NCBI RefSeq assembly: GCF_012927355.1
Contig: NZ_JABBGK010000001.1
Coordinates: forward strand, 186,001 to 250,000
Reading direction: 5' to 3'
Source of the DNA: Rhizobium terricola
Lineage (GTDB): Bacteria > Pseudomonadota > Alphaproteobacteria > Rhizobiales > Rhizobiaceae
DNA: 64,000 nt
Shown piece after piece: positions 20,986 to 30,277 of the stretch. Made by a program: the position numbers and the translations under genes. Positions within the stretch are counted from its first letter, which is position 1; each line of letters opens with the position of its first letter. The notes beneath the pieces were generated by a model. That model saw nothing but the letters and a program-made list of their open reading frames with translations, was not told the origin of the DNA and searched no databases.

Positions 20986-21981
20986 TCAGCAGCGCAGGCG
21001 TTTCTGTTCGCCGGCAACCTTGGCGACCACGGCACGCGAGGCCTTGGGATAACGTTTCGTCACTTCGCGCAGCGTCGCGCAGGCGGTTTCGGTATTGTCG
21101 AGGGCTGCAAGCGACATGCCGAGCTTCAGGAGCATTTCCGGCGCCTTGGGAGAGGAGCTGTAGGTCTGGTGGGCGTTCAGGAAGGTCTTGGCGGCTTCGT
21201 TGTAGTTGCCCTGCGAATACTGCGCTTCACCCAGCCAGAAGTTGGCGTCGGCGATCTTGCCGCTCGTCGGGTAGCTCGTGATGAACTCGCGCAGTTCGCC
21301 CTCCGCCATGCCGTAGTCGCCGGAAAGGACATGACCGTAGGCGATCTGGTAGGCGTCCGCTTCCGAGCCGAGCGAGGCCGTCTGGGCGGGCTGCTGGGCC
21401 GGCTCCTGCTGCGGGGGCGTGATGGTCTCGACGCCGGGCAGGGGCGTGGAGCCGTTGTCGACGGCGCCATCGTTCAGCGATGCGGATTGCGGCAGGCCGT
21501 CCGCGTCGAGTTCGATCGAGCCGAGCGTCTGTTCGGGTTGGCCGAGCGAGGGGTCGGTCCCGGCATCGCTGCCGGGTGCCGGGTCCTGGGTGATGATCTC
21601 GGCGACGGAATCCGTCTGGCCGCCGTTCTGGACAGGCTTGTCCAGCGCACCGCTCTTCTTCGCGCCGCCCTTCTCGAGATCCTGGAAGCGGAACTCGTTG
21701 TCTTCCTGGGTCTTGCGCATCTGTTCCTGCATCTGCAGGATCTGGAAGCTCATTTCCTCGATGCGGCCGTTGAGGTTGCGGATTTCCTCTTCGAGCTGCT
21801 GGACGCGGATCGACGGATCGGCGCTCTGGGCGAGCTGGACCTGAGCCCGGTCACCGCCCGCATCGGCGGAGCGCACCTGCGGCACGACGGGCGGAGCGAG
21901 CAGTTGCATCGAACTTGCACTTCCGTGCAGGCCGGCCACAGACGCCGCTCCGAGCACTGCGGCCATGACAAGTCTTTTCAT
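20986..21981 (-). CDS. cpoB: Tol-Pal coordinator CpoB (YbgF)
   Basis: A 331-residue periplasmic CpoB/YbgF that links the Tol-Pal system with cell-wall synthesis during division. It has a signal peptide (MKRLVMAAVLGAASVAGLHG), an N-terminal coiled coil near residues 60-100 (IRVQQLEEEIRNLNGRIEE), a long Pro/Gln/Asp-rich linker, and C-terminal TPR-like repeats (AYQIAYGHVLSGDYGMAEGE onward). The start at 21981 has an AGGAAAG site; the longer open frame is rejected. A terminator hairpin separates it from pal. Confidence 0.93.
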   Translation of the reverse strand: MKRLVMAAVLGAASVAGLHGSASSMQLLAPPVVPQVRSADAGGDRAQVQLAQSADPSIRVQQLEEEIRNLNGRIEEMSFQILQMQEQMRKTQEDNEFRFQDLEKGGAKKSGALDKPVQNGGQTDSVAEIITQDPAPGSDAGTDPSLGQPEQTLGSIELDADGLPQSASLNDGAVDNGSTPLPGVETITPPQQEPAQQPAQTASLGSEADAYQIAYGHVLSGDYGMAEGELREFITSYPTSGKIADANFWLGEAQYSQGNYNEAAKTFLNAHQTYSSSPKAPEMLLKLGMSLAALDNTETACATLREVTKRYPKASRAVVAKVAGEQKRLRC

Positions 21982-22096
21982 GTCATCTTTCCTGTTTTCA
22001 TGAATCGCGGCGCCGGGTTTGGCGCAACCAGGAGATTTTTTCCAATTGCCGGTAAAAAGCAACCGAAGTTCGGCCAAAGTGTGGAGAAAACGAAAA

Positions 22097-22116
22097 GGCG
22101 GCCCCGAAGGACCGCC
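22097..22116 (-). terminator. Terminator after pal
   Basis: On the minus strand the stem GGCGGTCC / GGGCCGCC is closed by a TTCG tetraloop and followed by TTTTCGTTTTC, 30 bp past the pal stop. It may reduce read-through into cpoB. Confidence 0.8.
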
Positions 22117-22146
22117 TCTCGAATTTCCAGCGCTCGAAGACGCCTG

Positions 22147-22683
22147 TTACATGCCGGCGCCGCCGAGAACGGTGACGGCGCGACGGTTCTGCGACCAGCA
22201 GGAGATGTCGTCGCAGACGGCGACCGGACGTTCCTTGCCGTAGGAGATCGTCTTCATGCGGCTTGCCGGGACGCCACGCGAAGCGAGGTAGTCGCGGGTG
22301 ACTGCAGCGCGGCGGGCGCCGAGAGCCAGGTTGTATTCGCGGGTGCCGCGTTCGTCGGCGTGGCCTTCGACCGTGATCGCATAGTTCGGGTACTTGGCGA
22401 GCCACTGGGCCTGACGGTCGAGCGTCTGCTGGGCGTCGGCGCGGATCGAGGTCGAGTCGGTGTCGAAGAAGATGCGGTCGCCGACATTGACGGTGAAGTC
22501 CTGGGTCGAGCCCGGGGTGGCGGCGGAACCGTTGGCGCCGAGGCCGAGGTCCGATGCACTGTTCGGCAGGTTCTTCTTCGAGGCGCAGCCTGCCAGAGCG
22601 AGTGCCATCGTCAGGGCGAGGACAGCGGGGTTGCTGGCGATCTGCTGCATGCGGCTCTTGGCCGGAGTGTGAATGCGGCTCAT
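22147..22683 (-). CDS. pal: Peptidoglycan-associated lipoprotein Pal
   Basis: A 178-residue outer-membrane lipoprotein of the Tol-Pal system. The lipobox LAGC near residue 33 follows a hydrophobic signal. The OmpA-like peptidoglycan-binding domain shows DRIFFDTDSTSIRADAQ, VEGHADERGTREYNLALG and RRAAVTRDYL, as in other Pal proteins. The start at 22683 gives a longer n-region than usual; M12 (22650) is an alternative. It follows tolB by 155 bp. Confidence 0.95.
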   Translation of the reverse strand: MSRIHTPAKSRMQQIASNPAVLALTMALALAGCASKKNLPNSASDLGLGANGSAATPGSTQDFTVNVGDRIFFDTDSTSIRADAQQTLDRQAQWLAKYPNYAITVEGHADERGTREYNLALGARRAAVTRDYLASRGVPASRMKTISYGKERPVAVCDDISCWSQNRRAVTVLGGAGM

Positions 22684-22838
22684 AGCCGGTCTCCTTGATG
22701 TCTTTCCGTTAGGGTTGCCGGACTTTAACCATTCGAGGTTAACCAGCGTCCAACGAACATAGTTAATGAAGTGTCAAAACACGGCCGGAACGCGCTTCCT
22801 TGCCGCGCTTTACGGCAAGAAAGCGGCGCGATTGCGGC

Positions 22839-24146
22839 CTATTCCAGCAGCGGCGACCAGGCCGGGTCGGAAGCGAAGGCCGGGGTGCGGACCAGCTGCT
22901 CGTTGTAGCCGCTGAGATCGATCGAGTAGAGCTGCGGCCCGCCTGCACCCGCCGACTGGCGGAAGAACATCAGAACGCGGCCGTTCGGCGCCCAGGTCGG
23001 GCCTTCGTTGTGGAAGCCGGTGGTCAGGATGCGTTCGCCCGAACCGTCGGTCTTCATCACGCCGATCGAAAACTTGCCGCCCGACTGCTTGGTGAAGGCG
23101 ATCAGGTCGCCGCGCGGAGACCAGACGGGGGTCGAGTAGGAGCCTTCGCCGAAGGAAATGCGCTGCTGGCCCGAACCGTCGGCGCCCATCACGTAAAGCT
23201 GCTGGCGGCCGCCGCGGTCGGATTCGAAAACGATCCGGCTGCCGTCCGGCGAGTAGGACGGCGAGGTATCGATCGCCGCCGTCGAGGTGAGGCGGGTCGT
23301 GGTGCGCGAACGCAGGTCCATCGTGTAGATGTTGGCGTTGCCATCCTGCTGAAGGCTCATGATGACGCGCTGGCCATCAGGCGAGAAGCGCGGCGAAAAC
23401 GTCATGCCGGGGAAATTGCCGACGACTTCGCGCTGTCCGGTTTCCAGCTGCAGCAGGTAGACGCGCGGCTGCTGGCCTTCGAAGGACATGTAGGTGACTT
23501 CCTGGCGGCTCGGCGAGAAGCGCGGCGTAAGCACGATGTCCTTGGAACCGGTCAGCATGCGGACGTTCTCGCCGTCCTGGTCCATGATGGCCAGCTGACG
23601 CTTGCGATCGGTCTTGGGGCCGCTTTCCGAAACGAAGACGACGCGGGTGTCGAAATAGCCCTTTTCGCCGGTGATGCGCTCATAGATGGCGTCGGCGATG
23701 ATATGGGCCACGCGACGCCAGTTCTCCGGCTGGGTGAAGAACTGCTGGCCGGTCATCTGCTGGCCGGCGAAGGTGTCCCAGAGGCGGAACTCGGCGCGCA
23801 GGCGGCCGTCGGCCTCCTTGCTGATGCGGCCGACCACCAGCGCCTGGGCGTTGACGACCTTCCAGTCCTCGAAGCGCGGTGCTTGGTCCGGGTTGGAGAT
23901 CTTCTCGATGAAAGCGGCCCGATTGACCGGCGCGAACAGGCCCGAGCGCTTGAGGTCGGCTTCTACGACGGCCGAAATCTTGGCGCCGATGCCGTCGCCG
24001 GAGATGAAGTCGGTGATCGCGATCGGCAAGGGTTCGACATTGCCCTTGTTGATGTTGATCTCGACGACGGCGCTTGCCGGGGTGGCGAAGGCGCCGGCCA
24101 TGCCGACGACCACCATCAGGGTACGAAAGAAGTTCAGTTTCATCAT
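22839..24146 (-). CDS. tolB: Tol-Pal system protein TolB
   Basis: A 435-residue periplasmic TolB. The signal peptide [21 protein letters not shown] is followed by an N-terminal domain containing [21 protein letters not shown] and a beta-propeller with repeated [10 protein letters not shown] / [15 protein letters not shown] / [10 protein letters not shown] blades. It binds Pal and TolA. Two adjacent ATGs (24146, 24143) are equally possible starts. It lies 22 bp after tolA. Confidence 0.96.
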   Translation of the reverse strand: MMKLNFFRTLMVVVGMAGAFATPASAVVEININKGNVEPLPIAITDFISGDGIGAKISAVVEADLKRSGLFAPVNRAAFIEKISNPDQAPRFEDWKVVNAQALVVGRISKEADGRLRAEFRLWDTFAGQQMTGQQFFTQPENWRRVAHIIADAIYERITGEKGYFDTRVVFVSESGPKTDRKRQLAIMDQDGENVRMLTGSKDIVLTPRFSPSRQEVTYMSFEGQQPRVYLLQLETGQREVVGNFPGMTFSPRFSPDGQRVIMSLQQDGNANIYTMDLRSRTTTRLTSTAAIDTSPSYSPDGSRIVFESDRGGRQQLYVMGADGSGQQRISFGEGSYSTPVWSPRGDLIAFTKQSGGKFSIGVMKTDGSGERILTTGFHNEGPTWAPNGRVLMFFRQSAGAGGPQLYSIDLSGYNEQLVRTPAFASDPAWSPLLE

Positions 24147-24168
24147 GAGTTCCAAGCCTTTTTAGCTT

Positions 24169-25287
24169 TTACATCATCTCGCTGGGGTCGAAGTTCACGA
24201 CGACCTCGGACCAGGCGTCATATTTGTCGGGTGGAAGATTGGTGAAAGGGGCCGAGCGCAGGATCGCGCGTCGGGCACTGCCCATCATGACTTGCTGGGT
24301 GGACGCTTCGCCGCCGCTGGCGCTCACCTCCGGCTCGCCGATCAGGTTGCCGGATTCATCGAGCTTGAAGCGAACGGTGATCACCATGCCGTCCATGCCG
24401 GCAAGGCCCGGGATGAAGGACCAGTTGTTCTGAATGGCGCCCTTCAGGGCATCCATCTCGCTCTGGCTGAGCTTCGAGCCGCCGGTCGTCTTCTTGCCGC
24501 CGAAGGCCGCCTTGTCCTGCGAGGCCTTGGCACCGCCGGCAGTCGGATCGTTCTTGTTCAACAGGGCCGCAACCTCGTCCGCGTTGAAATCGCTCTCCTT
24601 GGTGGATTTCGACTTCGCGGTTTCCTGGGTCTTGGTGTCCTTCTTCTTGTCCGGCGACTTCGGCGCTTCGGCCTCGGTCGGCTTGCTCTCAGCGGGCTTC
24701 GTTTCGGCGGGCTTCGGCTTTTCGGGCTTCGGCTTGGCCGTCGGGACCGGCACGCTGTCGGGCAGGGGGATCTCTTCGGCCTGAGCCTCTTCCGGCTTCG
24801 GCTCGCTTTCGGCCGGCGGCTTGGGCTCTGGCGTCACCTCGGGCTTCGGCGGCTCGGCCTTGGCGACCTCGGTCGGCTTCGGCGTGTCGGCGACCGTCTC
24901 TTCCTTGATGATGTCCTTGATGTCGTTGCTCTGGTCGTCCTGGGTCGGCTGGACCTTCTCGACCTTCTCCGGCGCTGCGGAGGACTCGGCATTGGTCGGC
25001 TTTTCGGCCGGCTTGGGGACGGACTTCAGGTCGACCTTGTTCTCGCCGACGTTCTCGGCGTCGGGAACCGACGTCGGCTTCTTGGTCGGGACGGGAGCGG
25101 ATTTCTCGGCGACCGGCGCGGTCTTGTCGCCCTGCTGGATCTGGGTGATCTCTTCGATCGGGACGATGTCGACCGGCAAGGCCTCGACGTCGGCGACGTC
25201 GAAGGATTCGGGCGCACTGATGCTGACCAGCGCCCAGGTGAGCGCCAGTACATGCAGAACAGCCGAAGAAATGAGACTGCCTCTCAT
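24169..25287 (-). CDS. tolA: Tol-Pal system protein TolA
   Basis: A 372-residue inner-membrane TolA. One N-terminal membrane segment (LISSAVLHVLALTWALVSI) is followed by about 220 residues of Lys/Pro/Glu/Ala-rich low-complexity sequence that spans the periplasm. The C-terminal TonB-like domain (MDALKGAIQNNWSFIPGLAG to the end) contacts TolB and Pal. The gene sits between tolR (9 bp upstream) and tolB. Repeated Pro/Lys/Glu runs make this the most repetitive coding stretch in the window. Confidence 0.94.
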   Translation of the reverse strand: MRGSLISSAVLHVLALTWALVSISAPESFDVADVEALPVDIVPIEEITQIQQGDKTAPVAEKSAPVPTKKPTSVPDAENVGENKVDLKSVPKPAEKPTNAESSAAPEKVEKVQPTQDDQSNDIKDIIKEETVADTPKPTEVAKAEPPKPEVTPEPKPPAESEPKPEEAQAEEIPLPDSVPVPTAKPKPEKPKPAETKPAESKPTEAEAPKSPDKKKDTKTQETAKSKSTKESDFNADEVAALLNKNDPTAGGAKASQDKAAFGGKKTTGGSKLSQSEMDALKGAIQNNWSFIPGLAGMDGMVITVRFKLDESGNLIGEPEVSASGGEASTQQVMMGSARRAILRSAPFTNLPPDKYDAWSEVVVNFDPSEMM

Positions 25288-25296
25288 TTTAGCCGA

Positions 25297-25749
25297 TCAC
25301 TTGTCCTGTTCTTGCAGCGTCACGAGGCCGATGTTCTTGAAACCGGCCGCGGAAATGCGTGCCATCACCTTCATCACGGTGCCGTAGGCGGCGGCGGTGT
25401 CGCCGCGCACATAGATGCGTTCGTTGTAACCGGTGGTGGCGATGGCTTCGAGCTTGGCGACAACCTCGTCGATCGCGATCGGCGTTTCCTGCAGGTAGAT
25501 CTCGCCTGCGGGATTGACCGAGATCGTGATCGGCTGGGTGTCGGAATTCATCGCCTTGGCCTGCGTTTCCGGCAGGTCGATCGGCACGCCGACAGTCATC
25601 ATCGGTGCCGCGACCATGAAGATGATCAGCAGCACGAGCATGACGTCGACGAGCGGCGTGACGTTGATCTCACTGACGGGCGCGCGCTTGCCGCCGCGCC
25701 TTCCACGACGGCCGCCGCCGCCACCGCCCGATCCAACTGACATTCCCAT
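25297..25749 (-). CDS. tolR: Tol-Pal system protein TolR
   Basis: A 150-residue ExbD/TolR-family protein, part of the TolQ-TolR proton-driven motor in the inner membrane. The Gly/Arg-rich N-terminal tail is followed by SEINVTPLVDVMLVLLIIFM, with the conserved Asp of the proton path in the single membrane helix, then a periplasmic domain with VPIDLPETQAKAM and VYVRGDTAAAYGTVM-like sequence. It is 25 bp after tolQ. Confidence 0.96.
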   Translation of the reverse strand: MGMSVGSGGGGGGRRGRRGGKRAPVSEINVTPLVDVMLVLLIIFMVAAPMMTVGVPIDLPETQAKAMNSDTQPITISVNPAGEIYLQETPIAIDEVVAKLEAIATTGYNERIYVRGDTAAAYGTVMKVMARISAAGFKNIGLVTLQEQDK

Positions 25750-25774
25750 TTATGCGTCTCCGTAAGCGAAGCGG

Positions 25775-26494
25775 TTACTGCGCCGCCTGGCGAGGCTGAA
25801 GCTTCTCATCGATCTGGCGCGAAAGGATGGCGGAGAATTCGTCGGCAAACCCTTCCATGCGGGCGGTCAGCTTGCCTGCCTCGCCGGAGAACTTGTTGTA
25901 GGCGATAACGGCCGGGATAGCGGCAACGAGGCCGATCGCGGTGGCGAGCAGCGCTTCGGCGATACCGGGGGCAACGACGGCGAGGTTGGTCGACTTGGAG
26001 CCGGCGATCGCCTGGAAGGAGGTCATGATACCGACGACGGTACCGAACAGGCCGACGAAGGGAGCGGCCGAACCGATGGTGGCGAGCGAGGCGAGGCGGG
26101 CTTCGAGCGTTTCCGACTCACGTGCGAGCGTCACGTCCATGGCGCGGTCGATACGCATCTGCAGGCCGATCGGCGAGCGGGCGCCGCGTTCGAAGCTCTT
26201 CTTCCACTCGCGCATGGCGGCGACAAACATGGCGGCAAGGCCTGTGTTGTTCCGCTCGGCCAGTGTCCGGTAGAGTTCCTCGAGCGACTGGCCGGACCAG
26301 AAGACCTGTTCAAACTGGTCAAACTGCCGGCGCGCCCGCGAATAGCTCATGAACTTGTCGATGACGATCGCCCAGGTCCAGACGGATGCGGCAAGCAGGC
26401 CGAGCATGACCAACTTGACGATGAAGCCTGCCTGCATGAACAGAGCCCAGAGGCTCACGTCATGCGTTGCCGCTGCCAAACCAACTTCTTCCAT
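25775..26494 (-). CDS. tolQ: Tol-Pal system protein TolQ
   Basis: A 239-residue MotA/TolQ/ExbB-family proton channel subunit with three membrane segments (about 20-42, 135-160 and 175-197). SLATIGSAAPFVGLFGTVVG and GIAEALLATAIGLVAAIPAV are the conserved segments that line the channel. The start is placed at MEEVGLAAATHDVSLW (26494); the first in-frame codon at 26518 is less like the family. It heads tolQRAB-pal and follows ybgC after 237 bp, so it may have its own promoter there. Confidence 0.94.
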   Translation of the reverse strand: MEEVGLAAATHDVSLWALFMQAGFIVKLVMLGLLAASVWTWAIVIDKFMSYSRARRQFDQFEQVFWSGQSLEELYRTLAERNNTGLAAMFVAAMREWKKSFERGARSPIGLQMRIDRAMDVTLARESETLEARLASLATIGSAAPFVGLFGTVVGIMTSFQAIAGSKSTNLAVVAPGIAEALLATAIGLVAAIPAVIAYNKFSGEAGKLTARMEGFADEFSAILSRQIDEKLQPRQAAQ

Positions 26495-26731
26495 CGCTCT
26501 CAAATCCCCGAAATCCAAACGCCCGGCGCATGACCGGGCGGTGAAATAGCTCTATTGCCGGATTGTGCGGTGCTCTAGCCGAACGCCCTTATCCCGCTTC
26601 AAGCTCCCTGTTTGCCTTCTTGCCCCGAAATTTGGTCAAACGAAGGCGTGCGTTGCACAAATCTGCACGGGGGCAGTAAGGCATCATTATGGTTAAAAGA
26701 GAGTTAGCATTTGATAAACTGCCCCGGCGCC

Positions 26732-27172
26732 TCAGCCGAGGAAGCGCTGGGCGAGACCTTCGGGCAGCCGGCGGGGGCGGCCGACCCGGTTGACCACGGC
26801 GATCACGACCTTGGCGGCGATCAAGAGCTGATCGTCGCGGCGGATCTCCTGTTCCAGGACCATCTTGGCACCACCGGCCTTGGTCGTCGTCGTGCTGATT
26901 TCGAGCACGTCATCCATACGGGCCGGTGCCTTGAAGTCGATTTCCATGCGATGCACGACGAAAACCAAGCCCTCCTCATCGATGCCTATGAGTGCGCTCT
27001 GTTCCACGCCGAGACAGCGCAGATAGTCGGTGCGGCCACGCTCGAGGAAATGCAAATAGCGGGCATGATAGACGAGGCCGGAGAAGTCGGTATCTTCATA
27101 ATAGACCCGCTGGGTGAGCCGATGACCCTGTTCGCCGAGTTCTCCACAAAGTGAAATTCTCATTTCTTTCAT
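26732..27172 (-). CDS. ybgC: Tol-Pal-associated acyl-CoA thioesterase YbgC
   Basis: A 146-residue hotdog-fold thioesterase of the YbgC family, with the signature YYEDTDFSGLVYHARYLHFLERG containing the catalytic Asp (DTDFSG) in the first third. YbgC proteins act on short acyl-CoA or acyl-ACP species and are encoded with tol-pal. The start at 27172 follows GGTAAGAG; M at 27163 is the alternative, and the longer open frame to 27247 is unlikely. It is divergent from sqdB with about 124 bp between. Confidence 0.92.
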   Translation of the reverse strand: MKEMRISLCGELGEQGHRLTQRVYYEDTDFSGLVYHARYLHFLERGRTDYLRCLGVEQSALIGIDEEGLVFVVHRMEIDFKAPARMDDVLEISTTTTKAGGAKMVLEQEIRRDDQLLIAAKVVIAVVNRVGRPRRLPEGLAQRFLG

Positions 27173-27296
27173 TCTCTTACCTGGTTCTGCACACGCTGTG
27201 CATCTTGACGGAGCCGGCGTTTCCGGTGTCGATTGTAGTTCTGTCACAAACTGGCATTATCAGATTTCCGACCTAACCGGCACAGGAGACTCTCTG

Positions 27297-28517
27297 ATGA
27301 AGATTGCAGTCATGGGCGGAGACGGGTTCGTCGGCTGGCCGACGTCCCTCCATCTTTCGGACGCCGGTCACGACGTTCATATTCTCGACAACCTGTCGCG
27401 GCGCTGGATCGACACCGAACTCGGCGTCCAGTCGCTGACGCCGATGGACTCGATCCAGGAGCGCACCCGCATCTGGCACGCCGAGACCGGGAGGCGCATC
27501 CATTTCCATTTGATCGACCTTGCACGGGACTACGAGCTTCTCAAGAACTGGCTGGCGGAAGAACGTCCCGACGCCATCATCCATTTCGCCGAACAGCGTG
27601 CCGCGCCCTATTCGATGAAGAGCGACCGGCACAAGAACTACACCGTCAACAACAATGTGAGCGCCACGCACAATCTGCTCAATGCGCTGACCGAGCTCAA
27701 TCTCGATTCGCACCTCGTGCATCTGGGCACCATGGGCGTCTATGGCTATTCGACGGTCGGTGCGGCGATCCCCGAAGGATACCTGCCGGTCGGCATCGAG
27801 ACCACCACGGGCGACACCGTCTCGCAGGAAATCCTCTATCCGTCCAATCCCGGCTCGATCTACCACATGACCAAGTGCCTGGATCAGCTGCTGTTCCAGT
27901 TTTATGCCAAGAACGACGGTCTCAGGATCACCGACCTGCACCAGGGCATCGTCTGGGGGACGCATACCGAACAGACGCGCCGGCATCCGCAGCTCGTCAA
28001 CCGCTTCGACTATGACGGCGACTACGGCACGGTGCTCAACCGCTTCCTGATCCAGGCGGCAATCGGTTATCCGCTCACGGTTCATGGGACAGGCGGGCAG
28101 ACCCGTGCCTTCATCCATATCCAGGATTCGGTGCGCTGCATCGAGATCGCGCTCAACAACCCGCCGGCGCGCGGCGCGCGGGTCGAGATCTTCAACCAGA
28201 TGACCGAGACACATCGGGTGCGTGACCTGGCCGAAATGATCTCCAAGATGACCGGCGCCGAGATCGCCTGGCTGCCCAATCCGCGCAAGGAAGCCCCGGA
28301 AAACGACCTGATCGTCAAGAACGAGAAGTTCTTGGGCCTCGGGCTCGAGCCGACGACGCTGAAGGGCGGTCTTCTCGAGGAAATCGTCGACGTGGCGAAG
28401 AAGTTCGCCTATCGCGTCGATCGTTCGCGTGTACCGGCGGTCTCGGCATGGACCAAGGATATAGCCCGGACGATCAATCGCGACCCGGAAGGCAAGAAGC
28501 TGAAATCCGTGTCATGA
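27297..28517 (+). CDS. sqdB: UDP-sulfoquinovose synthase
   Basis: A 406-residue NAD-dependent SDR enzyme making UDP-sulfoquinovose from UDP-glucose and sulfite, the committed step to the sulfolipid SQDG. The dinucleotide site MGGDGFVGWPTSLHLS opens the protein. SqdB-specific segments follow: NLSRRWIDTELGVQSLTP, FAEQRAAPYSMKS, GSIYHMTKCLDQLLFQFYAK, and DLHQGIVWGTHTEQTRR. The active-site YxxxK (YHMTK) is intact. The ATG at 27297 follows CAGGAGA. It is the first gene of sqdBDC, overlapping sqdD by 4 bases. Confidence 0.97.
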   Translation: MKIAVMGGDGFVGWPTSLHLSDAGHDVHILDNLSRRWIDTELGVQSLTPMDSIQERTRIWHAETGRRIHFHLIDLARDYELLKNWLAEERPDAIIHFAEQRAAPYSMKSDRHKNYTVNNNVSATHNLLNALTELNLDSHLVHLGTMGVYGYSTVGAAIPEGYLPVGIETTTGDTVSQEILYPSNPGSIYHMTKCLDQLLFQFYAKNDGLRITDLHQGIVWGTHTEQTRRHPQLVNRFDYDGDYGTVLNRFLIQAAIGYPLTVHGTGGQTRAFIHIQDSVRCIEIALNNPPARGARVEIFNQMTETHRVRDLAEMISKMTGAEIAWLPNPRKEAPENDLIVKNEKFLGLGLEPTTLKGGLLEEIVDVAKKFAYRVDRSRVPAVSAWTKDIARTINRDPEGKKLKSVS

Positions 28518-29386
28518 TGATGGGGAGCGAGATGCTTCGCGGGATCGCCCCCCTGACGACGGCGACGTCCCGCCACGCCTTCGTGACCCTGGTCACCAAC
28601 GGCGACTATGCCATGGGCGCAACGGCGCTCGCCCGTTCGATCCGGTTGACCGGCAGCAGTGCGGATATCGTGGTGCTGTTCACGGGCGGTGTGGACGTCG
28701 ATGCACTCGCGCCGCTGAAGGCGTTCGGCTGCCGCCTTGTGGAGGTCGAGCATCTGCCGCTCTCGGAGGGGTTCAACCAGCGCCACGCCCGCGGCAACCT
28801 GCATGCGAATGCGCCTTTCACCAAGGGGCGCAAACCCGCCTTTCACTCGCCGCTCGACAATTTCTGCAAGCTCCGGCTCTGGCAGCTCATCGACTATTCC
28901 AGTTGCGTGTTCATCGATGCTGATGCGCTGGTGCTTCGGAACGTCGACAAGCTGTTCGACTATCCGGAATTCTCGGCCGCGCCGAATGTCTATGAGAGCC
29001 TTGCCGATTTCCACCGGCTGAATTCCGGCGTCTTCGTCGCCAGGCCGTCGCTTGCGACCTTTCAGGCCATGCTAAAGCGGCTGGACGAGCCGGAGGTGTT
29101 CTGGCGCCGGACCGACCAGACCTTCCTCGAACACTTCTTTCCCGACTGGCAGGGCCTGCCGGTGTTCATGAACATGCTGCAATATGTCTGGTTCAACCTG
29201 CCGGAGCTCTGGGACTGGAAACAGATCGGCGTGCTGCACTACCAGTATGAGAAGCCATGGGAAGCCGACCATCCGCGGGCGGCGCAGCTACGGCCGCTGA
29301 TCGACCTGTGGCACGCATTCCACACGGGAGACGGCATCCCGGACCTTGCCACACTCGCCAATCCGGTCCGGGCGGAAGCCGCATGA
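28514..29386 (+). CDS. sqdD: Sulfoquinovosyltransferase-like GT8 glycosyltransferase
   Basis: A 290-residue glycogenin-like (GT8-type) glycosyltransferase. In the rhodobacterial and rhizobial sqdBDC operon this is SqdD, thought to move sulfoquinovose from UDP-sulfoquinovose to diacylglycerol. FVTLVTNGDYAMGATALARS opens the fold, the metal-binding DxD is FIDADALVLRNVD, and LNSGVFVARPSLATF plus EVFWRRTDQTFLE complete the GT8 pattern. The ATG at 28514 overlaps the sqdB stop (ATGA), and its stop overlaps the sqdC start, so translation is probably coupled. Confidence 0.88.
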   Translation: MMMGSEMLRGIAPLTTATSRHAFVTLVTNGDYAMGATALARSIRLTGSSADIVVLFTGGVDVDALAPLKAFGCRLVEVEHLPLSEGFNQRHARGNLHANAPFTKGRKPAFHSPLDNFCKLRLWQLIDYSSCVFIDADALVLRNVDKLFDYPEFSAAPNVYESLADFHRLNSGVFVARPSLATFQAMLKRLDEPEVFWRRTDQTFLEHFFPDWQGLPVFMNMLQYVWFNLPELWDWKQIGVLHYQYEKPWEADHPRAAQLRPLIDLWHAFHTGDGIPDLATLANPVRAEAA

Positions 29387-30267
29387 AAGTCCTGGTCTCC
29401 GGCGGAACCGGGCTGGTCGGACGGTATGTCGTCGAGGATCTGTTGACAGCGGGATACGCAGTTGTGGTCGGCGGACGCAATCCGCCGCAAGCGGGCCTGT
29501 TCTCGCGACCGGTGGAGTTCAGGCCCCTTTCTCTCGATCCTGATCTCGACCAGACCGCTGCCTTCGATGACGCCTATTTCTTCGTGCATGCGGCCTTCGA
29601 TCATGTGGCCGGCCGATACCGTGGCGGGGAGGGGGATGATCCGGCCCGCTTCCGCCGGCTCAATCTCGACGGGACCGCGCGCCTCTTGGAGACTGCCAAA
29701 CGTTCGGGCGTCCGTCGCACAGTTTTTCTGTCGAGTCGTGCCGTCTATGACGGGCTTGTCGACGGGTTGCCGCTTGTCGAGACGGCGTCCTTGCGTCCGG
29801 ACAGCCTCTACGGCGAAATCAAGATGCTTGGCGAGCAGGTGCTCTCCGAGATGTCCGCGCCGGGATTTGTCGGCGCGAGCCTCAGGTTGACGGGCGTCTA
29901 TGGGGCGCTGCGCCCCAACAAGTGGGACCGCCTTGTCGCGGATTACCTCGCCGGCATTCCGGTGGCGCCGCGTGCGGGGTCCGAGGTCCATGGTCGGGAT
30001 GTCGGCCAGGCCGCGCGGCTGATGCTCGAAACGGAGACTGCACGGGTGTCCGGCGAAGTCTTCAATGTGTCCGATATGGTCATCGACAGTCATGATCTGC
30101 TCGATGTGGTGCGCGCTGCGACCCGATGTCCGCACGCCTTGCCGTCTCCCGCTGACAAAGCGGTGGTTCGCGCGATGGCGACCGACAAGATCAGGGCCCT
30201 CGGATGGAAGCCGGGCGGCGAAAGCCTGTTCGAAAGCACCGTTCACTGTCTGGCCGACAGCCTCTGA
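29383..30267 (+). CDS. sqdC: SqdC-like NAD-dependent epimerase/reductase
   Basis: A 294-residue extended short-chain dehydrogenase, the third gene of sqdBDC. The nucleotide-binding motif VSGGTGLVGRYVVEDLL is at the N-terminus and SLYGEIKMLGEQVL carries the YxxxK active site. SqdC is required or assists sulfolipid synthesis in Rhodobacter, with an unclear step. The start at 29383 overlaps the sqdD stop by 4 bases. It is convergent with the DinB-fold gene across 10 bp. Confidence 0.85.
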   Translation: MKVLVSGGTGLVGRYVVEDLLTAGYAVVVGGRNPPQAGLFSRPVEFRPLSLDPDLDQTAAFDDAYFFVHAAFDHVAGRYRGGEGDDPARFRRLNLDGTARLLETAKRSGVRRTVFLSSRAVYDGLVDGLPLVETASLRPDSLYGEIKMLGEQVLSEMSAPGFVGASLRLTGVYGALRPNKWDRLVADYLAGIPVAPRAGSEVHGRDVGQAARLMLETETARVSGEVFNVSDMVIDSHDLLDVVRAATRCPHALPSPADKAVVRAMATDKIRALGWKPGGESLFESTVHCLADSL

Positions 30268-30277
30268 CGTTTGTCAC

